In this document: positions 35,494-43,850 of the stretch, in pieces
Numbering within the stretch: the first letter of the stretch is position 1
How the letters are laid out: the number at the start of each line of letters is the position of its first letter
From: MRBY01 sp943371005
Lineage (GTDB): Bacteria; Cyanobacteriota; Cyanobacteriia; Cyanobacteriales; MRBY01
Assembly (NCBI GenBank): GCA_943371005.1
Contig: CALRTB020000012.1
Coordinates: forward strand, 1-64,000
DNA length: 64,000 nt
Reading direction: 5' to 3'
The notes under the pieces: generated by a model
Database searches by the model: none
Seen by the model: the letters and a program-made list of their open reading frames with translations, nothing else
Told to the model about the DNA's origin: nothing
Translations under genes and position numbers: made by a program

Positions 35494-35517
35494 GCGCTAA
35501 AGGGATAAGCGCTTTTT
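35494..35517 (+). terminator. Weak terminator-like hairpin in the sbtB upstream region
   Basis: GCGCT (35494-35498) and AGCGC (35508-35512) pair, followed by TTTTT. It points toward sbtB, 188 bases before its start. It could end an unannotated small transcript or act in the sbtB leader. Confidence 0.35.
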
Positions 35518-35704
35518 ATAAAATACTTCTGCTAATCTGAATCAATCCTTTTCAATAGAGGGTGGCCTTTGGCATAGACTTAAAAGTATGGTTTAAGGCA
35601 AAACCATAGAGTCTTGTCTTTGATCGTCGCAACTAAAATCTTAAAGAAGCGACTACTTTTTTTGAACGGCTCACTACTATTTCGCATTAAATGAGGAAAC
35701 TTAC

Positions 35705-36019
35705 ATGACTAAGCAAGCTATTAAGCTCGTCATCGTCACGGAAAAATTGTTACTGAAAAAGATCGCCAAGATTATCGATGCTACTGGAGCAAGCGGTTAC
35801 ACAGTGGTGCCCGCCGGCGGTAAAGGGAGCCGCAACGTGCGCTCATCAGGACAACCCAGCATCTCTGATACCTCCTCGAATGTAAAAATCGAGGTACTGA
35901 CCGCTAGTCGAGATATCGCTATCAAGATTTCAGATGAGGTTGCTGCGCAATTTTTTGATGACTATTCGGGTATTACTTACATCTGTGATGCGGAGGTATT
36001 GTACGCGCACAAATTTTAG
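35705..36019 (+). CDS. sbtB: PII-like protein SbtB, lacking the C-terminal redox loop
   Basis: SbtB is the trimeric PII-like protein that binds cAMP, AMP and ADP/ATP and regulates SbtA. The 104-residue protein matches the family closely: IKLVIVTEKLLLKKIAKIID, GGKGSRNVRSSGQP in the T-loop region, and ITYICDAEVLYAHKF at the end. Many SbtB proteins, including that of Synechocystis as I recall it, continue for six more residues, CGPEGC, whose disulphide (R-loop) controls nucleotide hydrolysis. Here the stop comes just before that motif. A GAGGA sequence precedes the ATG. The gene stands alone, divergent from the small membrane-protein gene. Confidence 0.95.
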   Translation: MTKQAIKLVIVTEKLLLKKIAKIIDATGASGYTVVPAGGKGSRNVRSSGQPSISDTSSNVKIEVLTASRDIAIKISDEVAAQFFDDYSGITYICDAEVLYAHKF

Positions 36020-36514
36020 GTTAAATTCCCAAGTGCTGGGTCGTGCAGCACACACTGTCAGTCATGGCTCATCGTTCCATTCTCAAACATCACCACTTTT
36101 GAAAATTCTCCCTAGGAGTTTTTAAGATCCGTTGGTGATGCTTCAAAGTGAGCTTCCTTGGGGCAGTGAAGGATGGACAAGCACCATCAATCTCCCCCTT
36201 AATCAAGTCAATACCAGCAGAAATAAAGCCAAGCCCTCTACAGTCACGGATAGCAACAGTGATCCACACAACCGTAGAGGGTTTGCAACATCACGGATCA
36301 AGATGTGGTGTTTCTTCTCTGATGTCCTTGATTTCATCGTGTTACAGACATCAAATTTTTTGAGATCATCTTAGGTGGTGAAAGATAATCTAATAGGTAA
36401 GTTCGACTACCCTTAAGGGTAAAATAGGATCAAAAGTCTTTATTTCACGAGTCGCATCTCTCAAATTTCTGTTTTTTCTAGTGCTGTGCCCCATCCGCGA
36501 ACCCCTGTTAATCC
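36020..36514. other. Intergenic region between sbtB and the FHA gene
   Basis: These 495 bases contain two overlapping open frames (36132-36374 and 36148-36363) without recognisable content. An 8-bp inverted repeat CCCTCTAC (36234-36241) / GTAGAGGG (36274-36281) has a 32-base loop. No clear sbtB terminator is visible. Confidence 0.5.
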
Positions 36515-36910
36515 GTGATTATTCTGACCCTACTCCATCCCATCCAAGCAACTCCGATGCAAAATTGGTCTTTTGAGACCGAAACTACGATCAGTATTGG
36601 CCGTTCTACGGATAATGACGTGGTTCTCTACAGTGCAGTGGTTTCTCGCCACCATGTTGAACTGCGACTAGAGGGAGAAGAATGGTCCATTGTTAATCTC
36701 GGCACCAACGGCACCTACATCGAGGATCAACGGGTTGAACAATGTGTTGCTAAGGATGGTCTCGTGTTCCGCTTGGCAACCTCTGGGCCAAAAATTCTTG
36801 TGCGCATCCAAGGGAAACAACTCAGTGAAGGGGAGGCGGCAAGCAAGGAGCAACGCTTGAGAAAATCGTCTAACCCAGATCCGTCCCGGGAAACTTTCGC
36901 GCAATTTTAA
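36515..36910 (+). CDS. FHA domain protein
   Basis: This 131-residue protein is almost entirely a forkhead-associated domain, which binds phosphothreonine peptides. The conserved pieces are SIGRSTDNDVVLYSAVVSRHHVEL (Gly-Arg, Ser-x-x-His) and IVNLGTNGTYI (Asn-Gly-Thr). The tail of about 35 residues is charged. Start codon is GTG at 36515. Two Ser/Thr kinases and a PP2C phosphatase lie elsewhere in the window, so phospho-signalling partners exist, but no direct link can be shown. It converges on tlyA with a 15-base gap. Confidence 0.9.
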   Translation: MIILTLLHPIQATPMQNWSFETETTISIGRSTDNDVVLYSAVVSRHHVELRLEGEEWSIVNLGTNGTYIEDQRVEQCVAKDGLVFRLATSGPKILVRIQGKQLSEGEAASKEQRLRKSSNPDPSRETFAQF

Positions 36911-36925
36911 CGCGTGATTTTAAGT

Positions 36926-37783
36926 TTATTCTTTAGTATTTTCAGTTGTCTGCTCGTCTGAATTGGCTGGTTTACTGAGGGTGGCGATCGCCATTTTCGT
37001 AAATTGTTTTAGAGCATCTAAATCGAAGCTAACTTGAGGGGCATCTGTACTTAACCACAGCAGATATTCCACATTCCCTGCGGGGCCAGTAATCGGCGAA
37101 TAGGTCAGCCCTTGGGGATGCCAGCAGAGTTGTTGGGCGGCTTCTAGTACCGAAAAGATCGCTTGGGCCTGGGCCTGGGGATCACGGACAACGCCATTTT
37201 TTCCCACTTGGGTGCGCCCCACTTCAAACTGAGGTTTAACCAACAGGATCACTTCCTTCGGGCCGTCGAGCAGGCTCCAGAGGGTAGGCAAAACCTTCGT
37301 CAGGGAAATAAAAGATAAATCCATTACCCCCAGGGTTGGCCTTTTTGCGTCTTCTGGGTAGAGATCAGCCGGGGTCACATGGCGAAAATTGGTGCGCTCC
37401 CGGAGGATGAGCCGTGGATCTTGGCGGATCTTCCAGGCGACTTGGCCGTAACCCACATCAATGCCATAAACCTGTTGGGCGCCGGCTTGCAAGAGGCAGT
37501 CGGTAAAGCCACCCGTAGAAATTCCGCCATCCAAGCAAATGCGATCTTTGACCGCAATTTGAAAATGGGCGATCGCCTTCGCTAGTTTTTCGCCCCCCCG
37601 GGAAACAAAGGGAGGTTTGGCTTGTACCTCGATCTCCACATCACTGGGGACGAGGGTGCCGGGTTTATCGACTATTTGCTGTTTTACCTTGACTTCTCCG
37701 GCCCGGATCACCCGTTGGGCCTGTTGCCGTGATTCACAGAGATGACGTTCAACAAGGAGAGTATCTAATCGCTGTTTCGCCAA
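36926..37783 (-). CDS. tlyA: TlyA-family rRNA (cytidine-2'-O)-methyltransferase
   Basis: TlyA-type enzymes 2'-O-methylate cytidines in 16S and 23S rRNA. The 285-residue protein has an N-terminal S4 RNA-binding domain (RLDTLLVERHLCESRQQAQRVIRAG) and an FtsJ/RrmJ-like Rossmann methyltransferase. The SAM loop is LDGGISTGGFTDCLLQAGA, where most homologues have DVGASTGGF. VYGIDVGYGQ, GVMDLSFISL and LLVKPQFEVG with the catalytic-type Lys follow. Start codon is TTG at 37783, giving MAKQRLD as in homologues. The C-terminus ends in a short charged tail. Confidence 0.92.
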   Translation of the reverse strand: MAKQRLDTLLVERHLCESRQQAQRVIRAGEVKVKQQIVDKPGTLVPSDVEIEVQAKPPFVSRGGEKLAKAIAHFQIAVKDRICLDGGISTGGFTDCLLQAGAQQVYGIDVGYGQVAWKIRQDPRLILRERTNFRHVTPADLYPEDAKRPTLGVMDLSFISLTKVLPTLWSLLDGPKEVILLVKPQFEVGRTQVGKNGVVRDPQAQAQAIFSVLEAAQQLCWHPQGLTYSPITGPAGNVEYLLWLSTDAPQVSFDLDALKQFTKMAIATLSKPANSDEQTTENTKE

Positions 37784-38010
37784 AATTCCAGACTTCCCAA
37801 AAGGCTATTTGGTTTTAGTCTACCCGTTGTCTGACTTTTCGAGAACCGAGGGCCGAGGGTCAACTAGGCATTTGGCGGCGATCAATGGCGCGCAAGGAGT
37901 CGTGCCGTTGGAGTCATTGAGGCGGTAGGTGCCGTAAGCTAAGCACAAAAAAATTCCCCAAACCAAAATGAATGGATCAGGGAGATTGTGGGATTAAGGA
38001 GAGTGAAAAA

Positions 38011-39003
38011 TTAGGCTTGGTGAAACATGACGCTCGGCCCCTGGGAAGATGGGCTAGAGCTGGATGATTTCGGTACGATGGTTTGGAAAATGCCCCAACC
38101 GATCAAAGAAGCTGCTGCGAGGCCCCCCACGATCCCAGCAATTTTCCAGAGGGGATTGGGGGAAACTTCTTCCTCTAAGTCTTCATCTTCGTCATGGGCA
38201 TAACGGTGGTAGAGATAGTCGAGGGCATAGTTCCGCAATTCCATATATTTAGGATCATCCATAATCTGGTCGCGGTTGCGGGGGCGTGCAAAGGGGACTT
38301 CCATGATTTCGCCAATCTTGGCGCTAGGCCCGTTGGTCATCATCACGATGCGGTCTGCTAAAAATAGGGCTTCGTCGATGTCGTGGGTAATCATCAAGAC
38401 GGTGATTTTATTGTTGCGCCAAATTTCAAGGAGTTCTTCCTGGAGTTCTTCTTTGGTGATTGCGTCTAAGGCCCCAAAGGGTTCATCGAGGATTAAGACT
38501 TCTGGATGGATGGCTAGGGCACGGGCGATCGCCACCCGTTGTTTCATCCCGCCGGAAATTTGGCCGGGCTTTTTCTTGGCGGCCTCCGTTAAACCAACCA
38601 TCTCCAGATATTTTTTAACTGTGGCTTCCCGCTCTTCCTTGGACTGGTCTTTACAAACGGTATTCACCGCTAGGGCGATATTATCTTTGGCATTTTTCCA
38701 AGGCAGCAGACAGTAATTTTGGAAGACCATCATCCGGTCAGGGCCTGGTTCGACGATGGGCTTACCATGGAGTTTCACCGTCCCGCTCGTGGGCTGATTA
38801 AAGCCAGAAATCATGTTGAGCATGGTGGATTTGCCACAGCCAGAATGGCCGATAACACAGACAAATTCCCCTTCGGCAACGGTGAGATTGACATCTTCAA
38901 GGACGGTATAAGGCCCTTTGGGGGTGGCATAGACTTTACTGACATTTTCTAGGCTGAGAAAAGCAGTTTGCGTCTCTGAGGTCGGTGGAGATACAGTCAT
39001 CAT
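38011..39003 (-). CDS. nrtD: Nitrate ABC transporter ATPase NrtD with C-terminal membrane tail
   Basis: NrtD is one of two ATPases that power nitrate/nitrite import with NrtA, NrtB and NrtC. The 330-residue protein has Walker A GHSGCGKST (52-60), signature ISGGMKQ (149-155), LILDEPFGALDA (171-181) and MITHDIDEA. After the ATPase domain comes an acidic stretch (about 271-280), a hydrophobic segment at about 287-310 (GIVGGLAAASLIGWGIFQTI) and a Ser/Pro-rich end. The shortest NrtD proteins I recall are near 274 residues and lack this; longer ones exist. Last gene of the nrtABCD run, 99 bases after nrtC. A second ATG at 39000 is equally possible. Confidence 0.93.
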   Translation of the reverse strand: MMTVSPPTSETQTAFLSLENVSKVYATPKGPYTVLEDVNLTVAEGEFVCVIGHSGCGKSTMLNMISGFNQPTSGTVKLHGKPIVEPGPDRMMVFQNYCLLPWKNAKDNIALAVNTVCKDQSKEEREATVKKYLEMVGLTEAAKKKPGQISGGMKQRVAIARALAIHPEVLILDEPFGALDAITKEELQEELLEIWRNNKITVLMITHDIDEALFLADRIVMMTNGPSAKIGEIMEVPFARPRNRDQIMDDPKYMELRNYALDYLYHRYAHDEDEDLEEEVSPNPLWKIAGIVGGLAAASLIGWGIFQTIVPKSSSSSPSSQGPSVMFHQA

Positions 39004-39102
39004 AGGTCTTGGTCAAAACGCAGCAGTGTGTATGGGAGAGAAAAGCGCGGCGAAGGCAGCCGCTAGAAGGTGTGGGATAAAAGGCGATCGCCCCCGTATT
39101 TC

Positions 39103-41112
39103 TTAAGAAGAAATGGTTTCTGTGAGGGGAATTTCGTTCGTCTTAAAGTCACGGTGGATATTAAACCGCTTGATGTAGCCCACCGGATCATCCGCCGTAA
39201 AGACCATGCCATCCATCAACTTGAAGGATTGGTGATCCCCCTGCATGTCCGGCCATTGCAACTGGCGACAAGCTTCTCCATAAAGATCCGGGCGACGGAC
39301 ACGCTCGATAATTTCTACCCAATTTTTCGGGAAAGGAATATAACCCCAACGGGCCAATTGGGTCAGCAACCACAGCCCTTCTCCCCTAACCGGGCAATTA
39401 CTTTGTTCGTTGTGAAATTGGTGGAAACGCAATAGTTTTGCCGGAGGACGACCATCGCCATAGTCAAATCCCTCCGAAAAACCCGCCGCTGCCACCTGGG
39501 GATCAAGCTGGAGTTCAGATTGGGCTAGCATCGTCACCATTTCCGGCCGCCGTCGCTGATCGTCGCAATATTCACAGGCTTCTAGCAATGCCTTCACGAG
39601 GGCAATATGGGTCTTCGGATTGGCCGCAACCCAGTCTTCCCGCGCCCCAAGTACTTTTTCGGGGTGGCCCGCCCAAATGTCGAGGTCGGTGGCGACCACA
39701 TAGCCGAGTCCTTCGTAAACGGCCTGGGAATTCCAAGGATTACCGACACAGAAGCCATCGATCGCCCCGGAATGGAGATTTTCTACCATTTCACCGGGGG
39801 AAAGGGTCATCAGGGTAACGTCTTGGTCGGGATCAATACCGCCAGAGGCTAACCAGTACCGCAGGAGCAGATTTTCCATGGAGGCGGGATAGACCACGCC
39901 GAAGGTGAGGATCCGATCCGGCTGGGTGGCCAGATACTTTTTCAGATCCTGGGGAGTTTTAACACCGGCCTCTAAAAATTCTTTGCTGAGGGTGATTGCG
40001 TTGCCGTTACGGCTGAGCACCATAGAGCTAACAATGGGCACTGAAACTTTATTTTGCAGGCCAACGGTGAGGGCAATGGGCATCCCGGCGACCATCTGGG
40101 CGGCATCTAATTCTCCGGCCATGATGCCTTCGGCGATCGCCTGCCAACTGTCTTGTTTAATTAGGTTGACCTGTTCGAGGCCATGTTTTTTAAACAAGCC
40201 TAATTCCTGGGCAACGATAAACGGCGCGGTGTCGTTGAGGGGGAGGATGCCCACGTTGATGGTGGCTTTTTCCGGTTGGGTGCTGACGGCAGGCACATGG
40301 CTGATTTGGCCGACTTTTTTCACCCGTTTCTGTTGGTTGAGGAAATAAACGATTTCGTGACGGAGCTGATAATAATCGGGATGATTGACCACCTCCAGAC
40401 GCTGGCGTGGTCGAGGAATTGGCACATCAAGAATTTGGCCAATGTGGGCTTCGGGGCCAGTGGTCAACATCACCACCCTGTCAGACAGTAACAGAGCTTC
40501 ATCGACGTCATGGGTGACCATCACACAGGTGATGTGTTTTTCTTGGACGATTTCCATCAATTTTTCCTGGAGGTTCCCCCGGGTCAAGGCATCCAATGCC
40601 CCAAAGGGTTCATCTAGGAGCAGAACTTTCGGTCGAATGGCCAAGGCGCGGGCGATCGCCACCCGTTGTTTCATCCCCCCAGAGAGTTCTCCTGGTTTCC
40701 GGTTTGCAGCCCGTTTCAGGCCCACCAATTCGATATGTTCATCAACGATCCGATGCCGTTCTGCCTTCGGTAGATGCTTTAGAACCCGGTTCACTGCAAG
40801 GGCAATATTTTGGCGCACCGTCAGCCAAGGCAGTAGCGAATAATTTTGAAATACCACCATCCGGTCGGGGCCAGGGCCTTGCACCTCTTTCCCTTCGACC
40901 ACTACGCCACCAAAGGTAGGCCGATCTAAACCCGAGATCATGTTGAGGAGCGTCGATTTTCCGCAGCCCGAGTGACCGATTAAGGAAATAAACTCACCCT
41001 GCTGAATCTTTAGCTCAATGCCCTTGAGCGCAATATAGCGATCGCCATTGGGCAGCGGAAAAATTTTATCAACATGATCAACCTCAATGAAATTCACAGA
41101 ACTAAAAGCCAT
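39103..41112 (-). CDS. nrtC: Nitrate ABC transporter ATPase/binding-domain fusion NrtC
   Basis: This 669-residue fusion is typical of cyanobacterial NrtC. An N-terminal ATPase domain of about 265 residues (Walker A GHSGCGKST, LSGGMKQRVAIARALA, LLLDEPFGALD, VTHDVDEALLL) is followed by a NrtA-like domain starting near residue 285 (NVGILPLNDTAPFIVAQELG). In known NrtC this C-terminal domain senses intracellular nitrate or ammonium status and inhibits transport. Both parts are full length. It follows nrtB by 119 bases and precedes nrtD by 99. Confidence 0.95.
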   Translation of the reverse strand: MAFSSVNFIEVDHVDKIFPLPNGDRYIALKGIELKIQQGEFISLIGHSGCGKSTLLNMISGLDRPTFGGVVVEGKEVQGPGPDRMVVFQNYSLLPWLTVRQNIALAVNRVLKHLPKAERHRIVDEHIELVGLKRAANRKPGELSGGMKQRVAIARALAIRPKVLLLDEPFGALDALTRGNLQEKLMEIVQEKHITCVMVTHDVDEALLLSDRVVMLTTGPEAHIGQILDVPIPRPRQRLEVVNHPDYYQLRHEIVYFLNQQKRVKKVGQISHVPAVSTQPEKATINVGILPLNDTAPFIVAQELGLFKKHGLEQVNLIKQDSWQAIAEGIMAGELDAAQMVAGMPIALTVGLQNKVSVPIVSSMVLSRNGNAITLSKEFLEAGVKTPQDLKKYLATQPDRILTFGVVYPASMENLLLRYWLASGGIDPDQDVTLMTLSPGEMVENLHSGAIDGFCVGNPWNSQAVYEGLGYVVATDLDIWAGHPEKVLGAREDWVAANPKTHIALVKALLEACEYCDDQRRRPEMVTMLAQSELQLDPQVAAAGFSEGFDYGDGRPPAKLLRFHQFHNEQSNCPVRGEGLWLLTQLARWGYIPFPKNWVEIIERVRRPDLYGEACRQLQWPDMQGDHQSFKLMDGMVFTADDPVGYIKRFNIHRDFKTNEIPLTETISS

Positions 41113-41231
41113 AAAACATCACCAATAAGTAAAACAAATAGAGGTAGCGATCAAACTATCCAGTCGGGAGAAAATCAACGCTTATTCTTGGCCATCATTT
41201 ACTACTTCTAATTTCAAGCTAAAAAGTGAAA

Positions 41232-42059
41232 TTATTTATGTTCTCCCGGAACAACTAACTTTTCTAAAAATGCCATAAAGCGATCTAACAACAGGCCGAC
41301 AACACCAACATAAATCAATGCGATGATAATCTCACTCATCAAAGAGCTGTTATAGGAATCCCAAATAAAGAAGCCAATTCCCACACCACCGATGAGCATT
41401 TCTGCCGCAACAATCGCCAACCACGATAAACCAATCCCAATGCGTAATCCTGTAAAAATATAAGGCACAGCCGCAGGAAAAAGAATATTGAAGAAATACT
41501 CAATTTTGGATAATTTTAAGACCCGAGAAACATTTTGGTAATCCTGGGGAATTTGTTGAACCCCGACCGTTGTATTGATAACGATCGGCCAAATTGCTGT
41601 AATAAAAATTACGAAAACAGCTGAGGGTTCTGCCTGTTGGAAAGAAGCGAGGGCAATCGGCAGCCATGCTAAGGGAGGAATCGTTCTGAGCACTTGAAAT
41701 ACAGGATCTAGGGCATCATAGATTAATTTATTAGTCCCAATCAAAATGCCAAGACCAATACCAACTATTGCCGCTCCGGTAAAACCAATTGCCACCCGGG
41801 TCAAGCTTGCTAAAACCTGTAGACCTAACCCTTTATTTGTCCCTCCATCGTCAAAAAAGGGATTGAAAATTAAATCCTTTGTATCCTGAAAAACTTGCAC
41901 AGGACTAGGTAAGTTCGATTCATTCCCTGCACAAACAATCTGCCAAATGACCAACAAAATGGCGATCGCCACCAAGGGACGAATGATTTTAGGGGCGTAA
42001 AGAAAACGTAACGGATTTTTTTTACGACGGGGACGCACCCCAGCAGTAGAACTAGCCAT
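41232..42059 (-). CDS. nrtB: Nitrate ABC transporter permease NrtB
   Basis: NrtB is a 275-residue inner-membrane permease of the nitrate/sulfonate/taurine type, forming the homodimeric channel. It has a basic N-terminus (RPRRKKNPLRF) and about six hydrophobic segments. The conserved cytoplasmic loop that contacts the ATPases contains TIPPLAWLPIALASFQQAEPSAVFVIFITAIWP. The order nrtA-nrtB-nrtC-nrtD on one strand, with gaps of 84, 119 and 99 bases, supports a single operon. Confidence 0.94.
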   Translation of the reverse strand: MASSTAGVRPRRKKNPLRFLYAPKIIRPLVAIAILLVIWQIVCAGNESNLPSPVQVFQDTKDLIFNPFFDDGGTNKGLGLQVLASLTRVAIGFTGAAIVGIGLGILIGTNKLIYDALDPVFQVLRTIPPLAWLPIALASFQQAEPSAVFVIFITAIWPIVINTTVGVQQIPQDYQNVSRVLKLSKIEYFFNILFPAAVPYIFTGLRIGIGLSWLAIVAAEMLIGGVGIGFFIWDSYNSSLMSEIIIALIYVGVVGLLLDRFMAFLEKLVVPGEHK

Positions 42060-42143
42060 AAGAATAGACTCCTAGGAAATAACAACAACTTGCTCGAAGC
42101 ATTCGATGATGTTTGGTTGCATCTGATCACTGAATACTAGAAA

Positions 42144-43457
42144 TTACGCCTTAATAGCCTTGATTTTCAAACTATCTAAATATGCTTGGGGATTCTCAGG
42201 ATCAAACTCCACGCCATCGAAGAAAGTTTCAACACCACGGGAAGTGCTAGTGGGAATTTCGGCTTCTGGCACACCAATTGCTATCGCTGCCTCACGCCAT
42301 AGATCCTCACGGTTGACCTCGTCCACAATCTTGTTCACATCCGTACTTGCAGGCAAATAACCCCAACGGATATTTTCTGTCAAGAACCACTGATCATGGC
42401 TTTTGAATGGATAGGAAGCAAAATCGTTCCAGTATTTCTGCATGAGGTCAGTATTCTCAAAGGGAGCATCGCCATTGCCAAAGTCATACAGCCCCTTAGA
42501 GCGATCGATAATATCTTCAAAAGGCACCTTGAACCATTCCCGTTTAGAAACAATCTGGCACATCTCTTCTTTATTCTCTGGCTGCTCACACCAGCGTTGT
42601 GCATCCAAAACAGCCATCAGTAATGCTTTAGTCGCCTTAGGATGCTTATCAACCCATTCTTTACGCATGCCAAATGCTTTTTCCGGGTGATCTTTCCAGA
42701 GTTGACCTGTCGTAATTGCTTGGTAACCGACTCCTTGGTTTACAGTCTGGAGAGGCCAGGGCTCGCCCACACAGAAAGATTCCATCGCGTTAACTTTGAC
42801 GTTTGCCACCATTTGCGCAGGAGGAACCACAATGGTTGAAAAATCTTTATCTGGCTCTAAACCACCCGCTGCTAGCCAATACCGAATCCAAAGGTCATGG
42901 GTTCCACCAGGGAAGGTCATGGCAACTTTGGGGTCACTGACCTTTGCAAAAGCCTCTTTAAGCGGCGCAGTATCTAAGCCAATTTTGAGATCTTTATAAT
43001 TGTTGCCAAGTTGAATACCCTGACCATTCACGTTTAAACGAGCCAAGATATACATTGGCGTAGGCTTACCATCGGTTACAGTGCCCAGACTAATGAGGTA
43101 GGGCATAGGGGTGAGGATGTGGGCGCCGTCAATACCACCATTTTCGGAGCCGAGAACAATATTGTCACGGGTTGTTGCCCAGGATGCTTCTTTTTTAACG
43201 ATGACATCGGGCATCCCATACTTTGCAAAAAAGCCTTTTTCTTTGGCGATGATGAGTGGTGCAGAGTCTGTTAGTGCAATAAATCCGAGGGTGGCAGTTG
43301 TGGTTTCAGGGGCATCCTCTGGCGCGATTACCGGTGCGGTTGTTTCTGTCTCGGTTGTTGTGGAAGTATTTGGACTAGTGCAGGCATGAAGAAGACTTGT
43401 ACCGATGGCAGCACCTGCTGCGGTGACAAGAAATTTACGGCGAGAGAGATTATTCAT
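42144..43457 (-). CDS. nrtA: Nitrate-binding lipoprotein NrtA
   Basis: NrtA captures nitrate and nitrite in the periplasm. The 437-residue protein has a twin-arginine signal (LSRRKFLVTAAG) ending in the lipobox LLHAC, so Cys26 should be lipidated. The ligand-site residues I recall from the Synechocystis NrtA structure have counterparts: Trp93 (ASWATTRDN), Gln146 (NGQGIQLG), His187 (GGTHDLW) and Lys260 (HPEKAFG). The same positions and TPMYILARLNVNGQG favour NrtA over its bicarbonate paralogue CmpA. It is the first gene of the operon. No nirA or narB lies beside it. Confidence 0.94.
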   Translation of the reverse strand: MNNLSRRKFLVTAAGAAIGTSLLHACTSPNTSTTTETETTAPVIAPEDAPETTTATLGFIALTDSAPLIIAKEKGFFAKYGMPDVIVKKEASWATTRDNIVLGSENGGIDGAHILTPMPYLISLGTVTDGKPTPMYILARLNVNGQGIQLGNNYKDLKIGLDTAPLKEAFAKVSDPKVAMTFPGGTHDLWIRYWLAAGGLEPDKDFSTIVVPPAQMVANVKVNAMESFCVGEPWPLQTVNQGVGYQAITTGQLWKDHPEKAFGMRKEWVDKHPKATKALLMAVLDAQRWCEQPENKEEMCQIVSKREWFKVPFEDIIDRSKGLYDFGNGDAPFENTDLMQKYWNDFASYPFKSHDQWFLTENIRWGYLPASTDVNKIVDEVNREDLWREAAIAIGVPEAEIPTSTSRGVETFFDGVEFDPENPQAYLDSLKIKAIKA

Positions 43458-43850
43458 AGGGTGTTTTTATCTACTGGAAATCGAAGGGGAACAATTGTCA
43501 TTTCTGCATCTAAAGCCATGGGCCTGGGGAACAGGATGACCCGTGCCAGATTGGCTACTTTTCTTCCTAACGCTTCTGCTCATCTCTGTGAAAAAGATGA
43601 TTGTTGCAATACCGAGGAATTAAATAACAAGAGTCGGGCTTCTTTTTAAAAAGTTGTGTATTTTAAGTAACTTTTTAGAGGGGAAGGAATTCTTGTTTTG
43701 CGGCAAAGCGATGCGGAAAAGACATTTTTCTTAAAAATTAAGGAATGTTTTCAGTAGGAGGGGCGAGGTGTGTCCGGGAAAAAAGGAAGCCGTCAGGCTC
43801 GCTACAATAAAAAGATTGTCTAAGTGTGAACAGGAGATTAGTGAAAGACT
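43458..43850. other. Divergent control region, nrtA / Hsp70-like gene
   Basis: These 393 bases separate nrtA and the Hsp70-like gene. They include an NtcA-like GT-N10-AC site (43658-43671) facing nrtA and a TACAAT box at 43803-43808 facing the Hsp70-like gene. A frame at 43386-43649 is not convincing as a gene. Confidence 0.55.
43658..43671 (-). promoter_or_regulatory. Candidate NtcA-binding site upstream of nrtA
   Basis: On the minus strand the site reads GTTACTTAAAATAC, matching GTN10AC and, with one mismatch, the GTAN8TAC consensus of the nitrogen regulator NtcA. It is 200 bases before the nrtA start. A TATTTAAT box follows about 31 bases later, further than the usual 22-23, so the assignment is tentative. 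Confidence 0.35.

Larger units (their letters stand above)
35027..35704. other. Long intergenic region upstream of sbtB
   Basis: At 678 bases this is the longest stretch without a convincing gene. It holds a perfect 10-bp inverted repeat (35151-35178), a weak terminator-like hairpin (35494-35517) and the sbtB leader ending in GAGGA 8 bases before its ATG. A 60-codon minus-strand frame and a 34-codon plus-strand frame (from about 35310) are not convincing. It contains no HIP1 site that I can see, unlike its surroundings. Confidence 0.6.

Noticed and set aside
36132..36374. 80-codon plus-strand frame after sbtB
   Set aside because: No ribosome-binding site, a composition unlike the neighbouring proteins and a second overlapping frame of similar length. 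It is more likely chance.
42144..43457. Reading of nrtA as cmpA (bicarbonate-binding)
   Set aside because: Nearby sbtA made this tempting, but the ligand-site residues and the TPMYILARLNVNGQG stretch match NrtA as I recall it and not CmpA.
43461..43474. GTAN8CAC site directly before nrtA as an NtcA box
   Set aside because: It lies 4-17 bases before the start codon, where it would overlap the ribosome-binding site, and cannot act as an upstream activator site.
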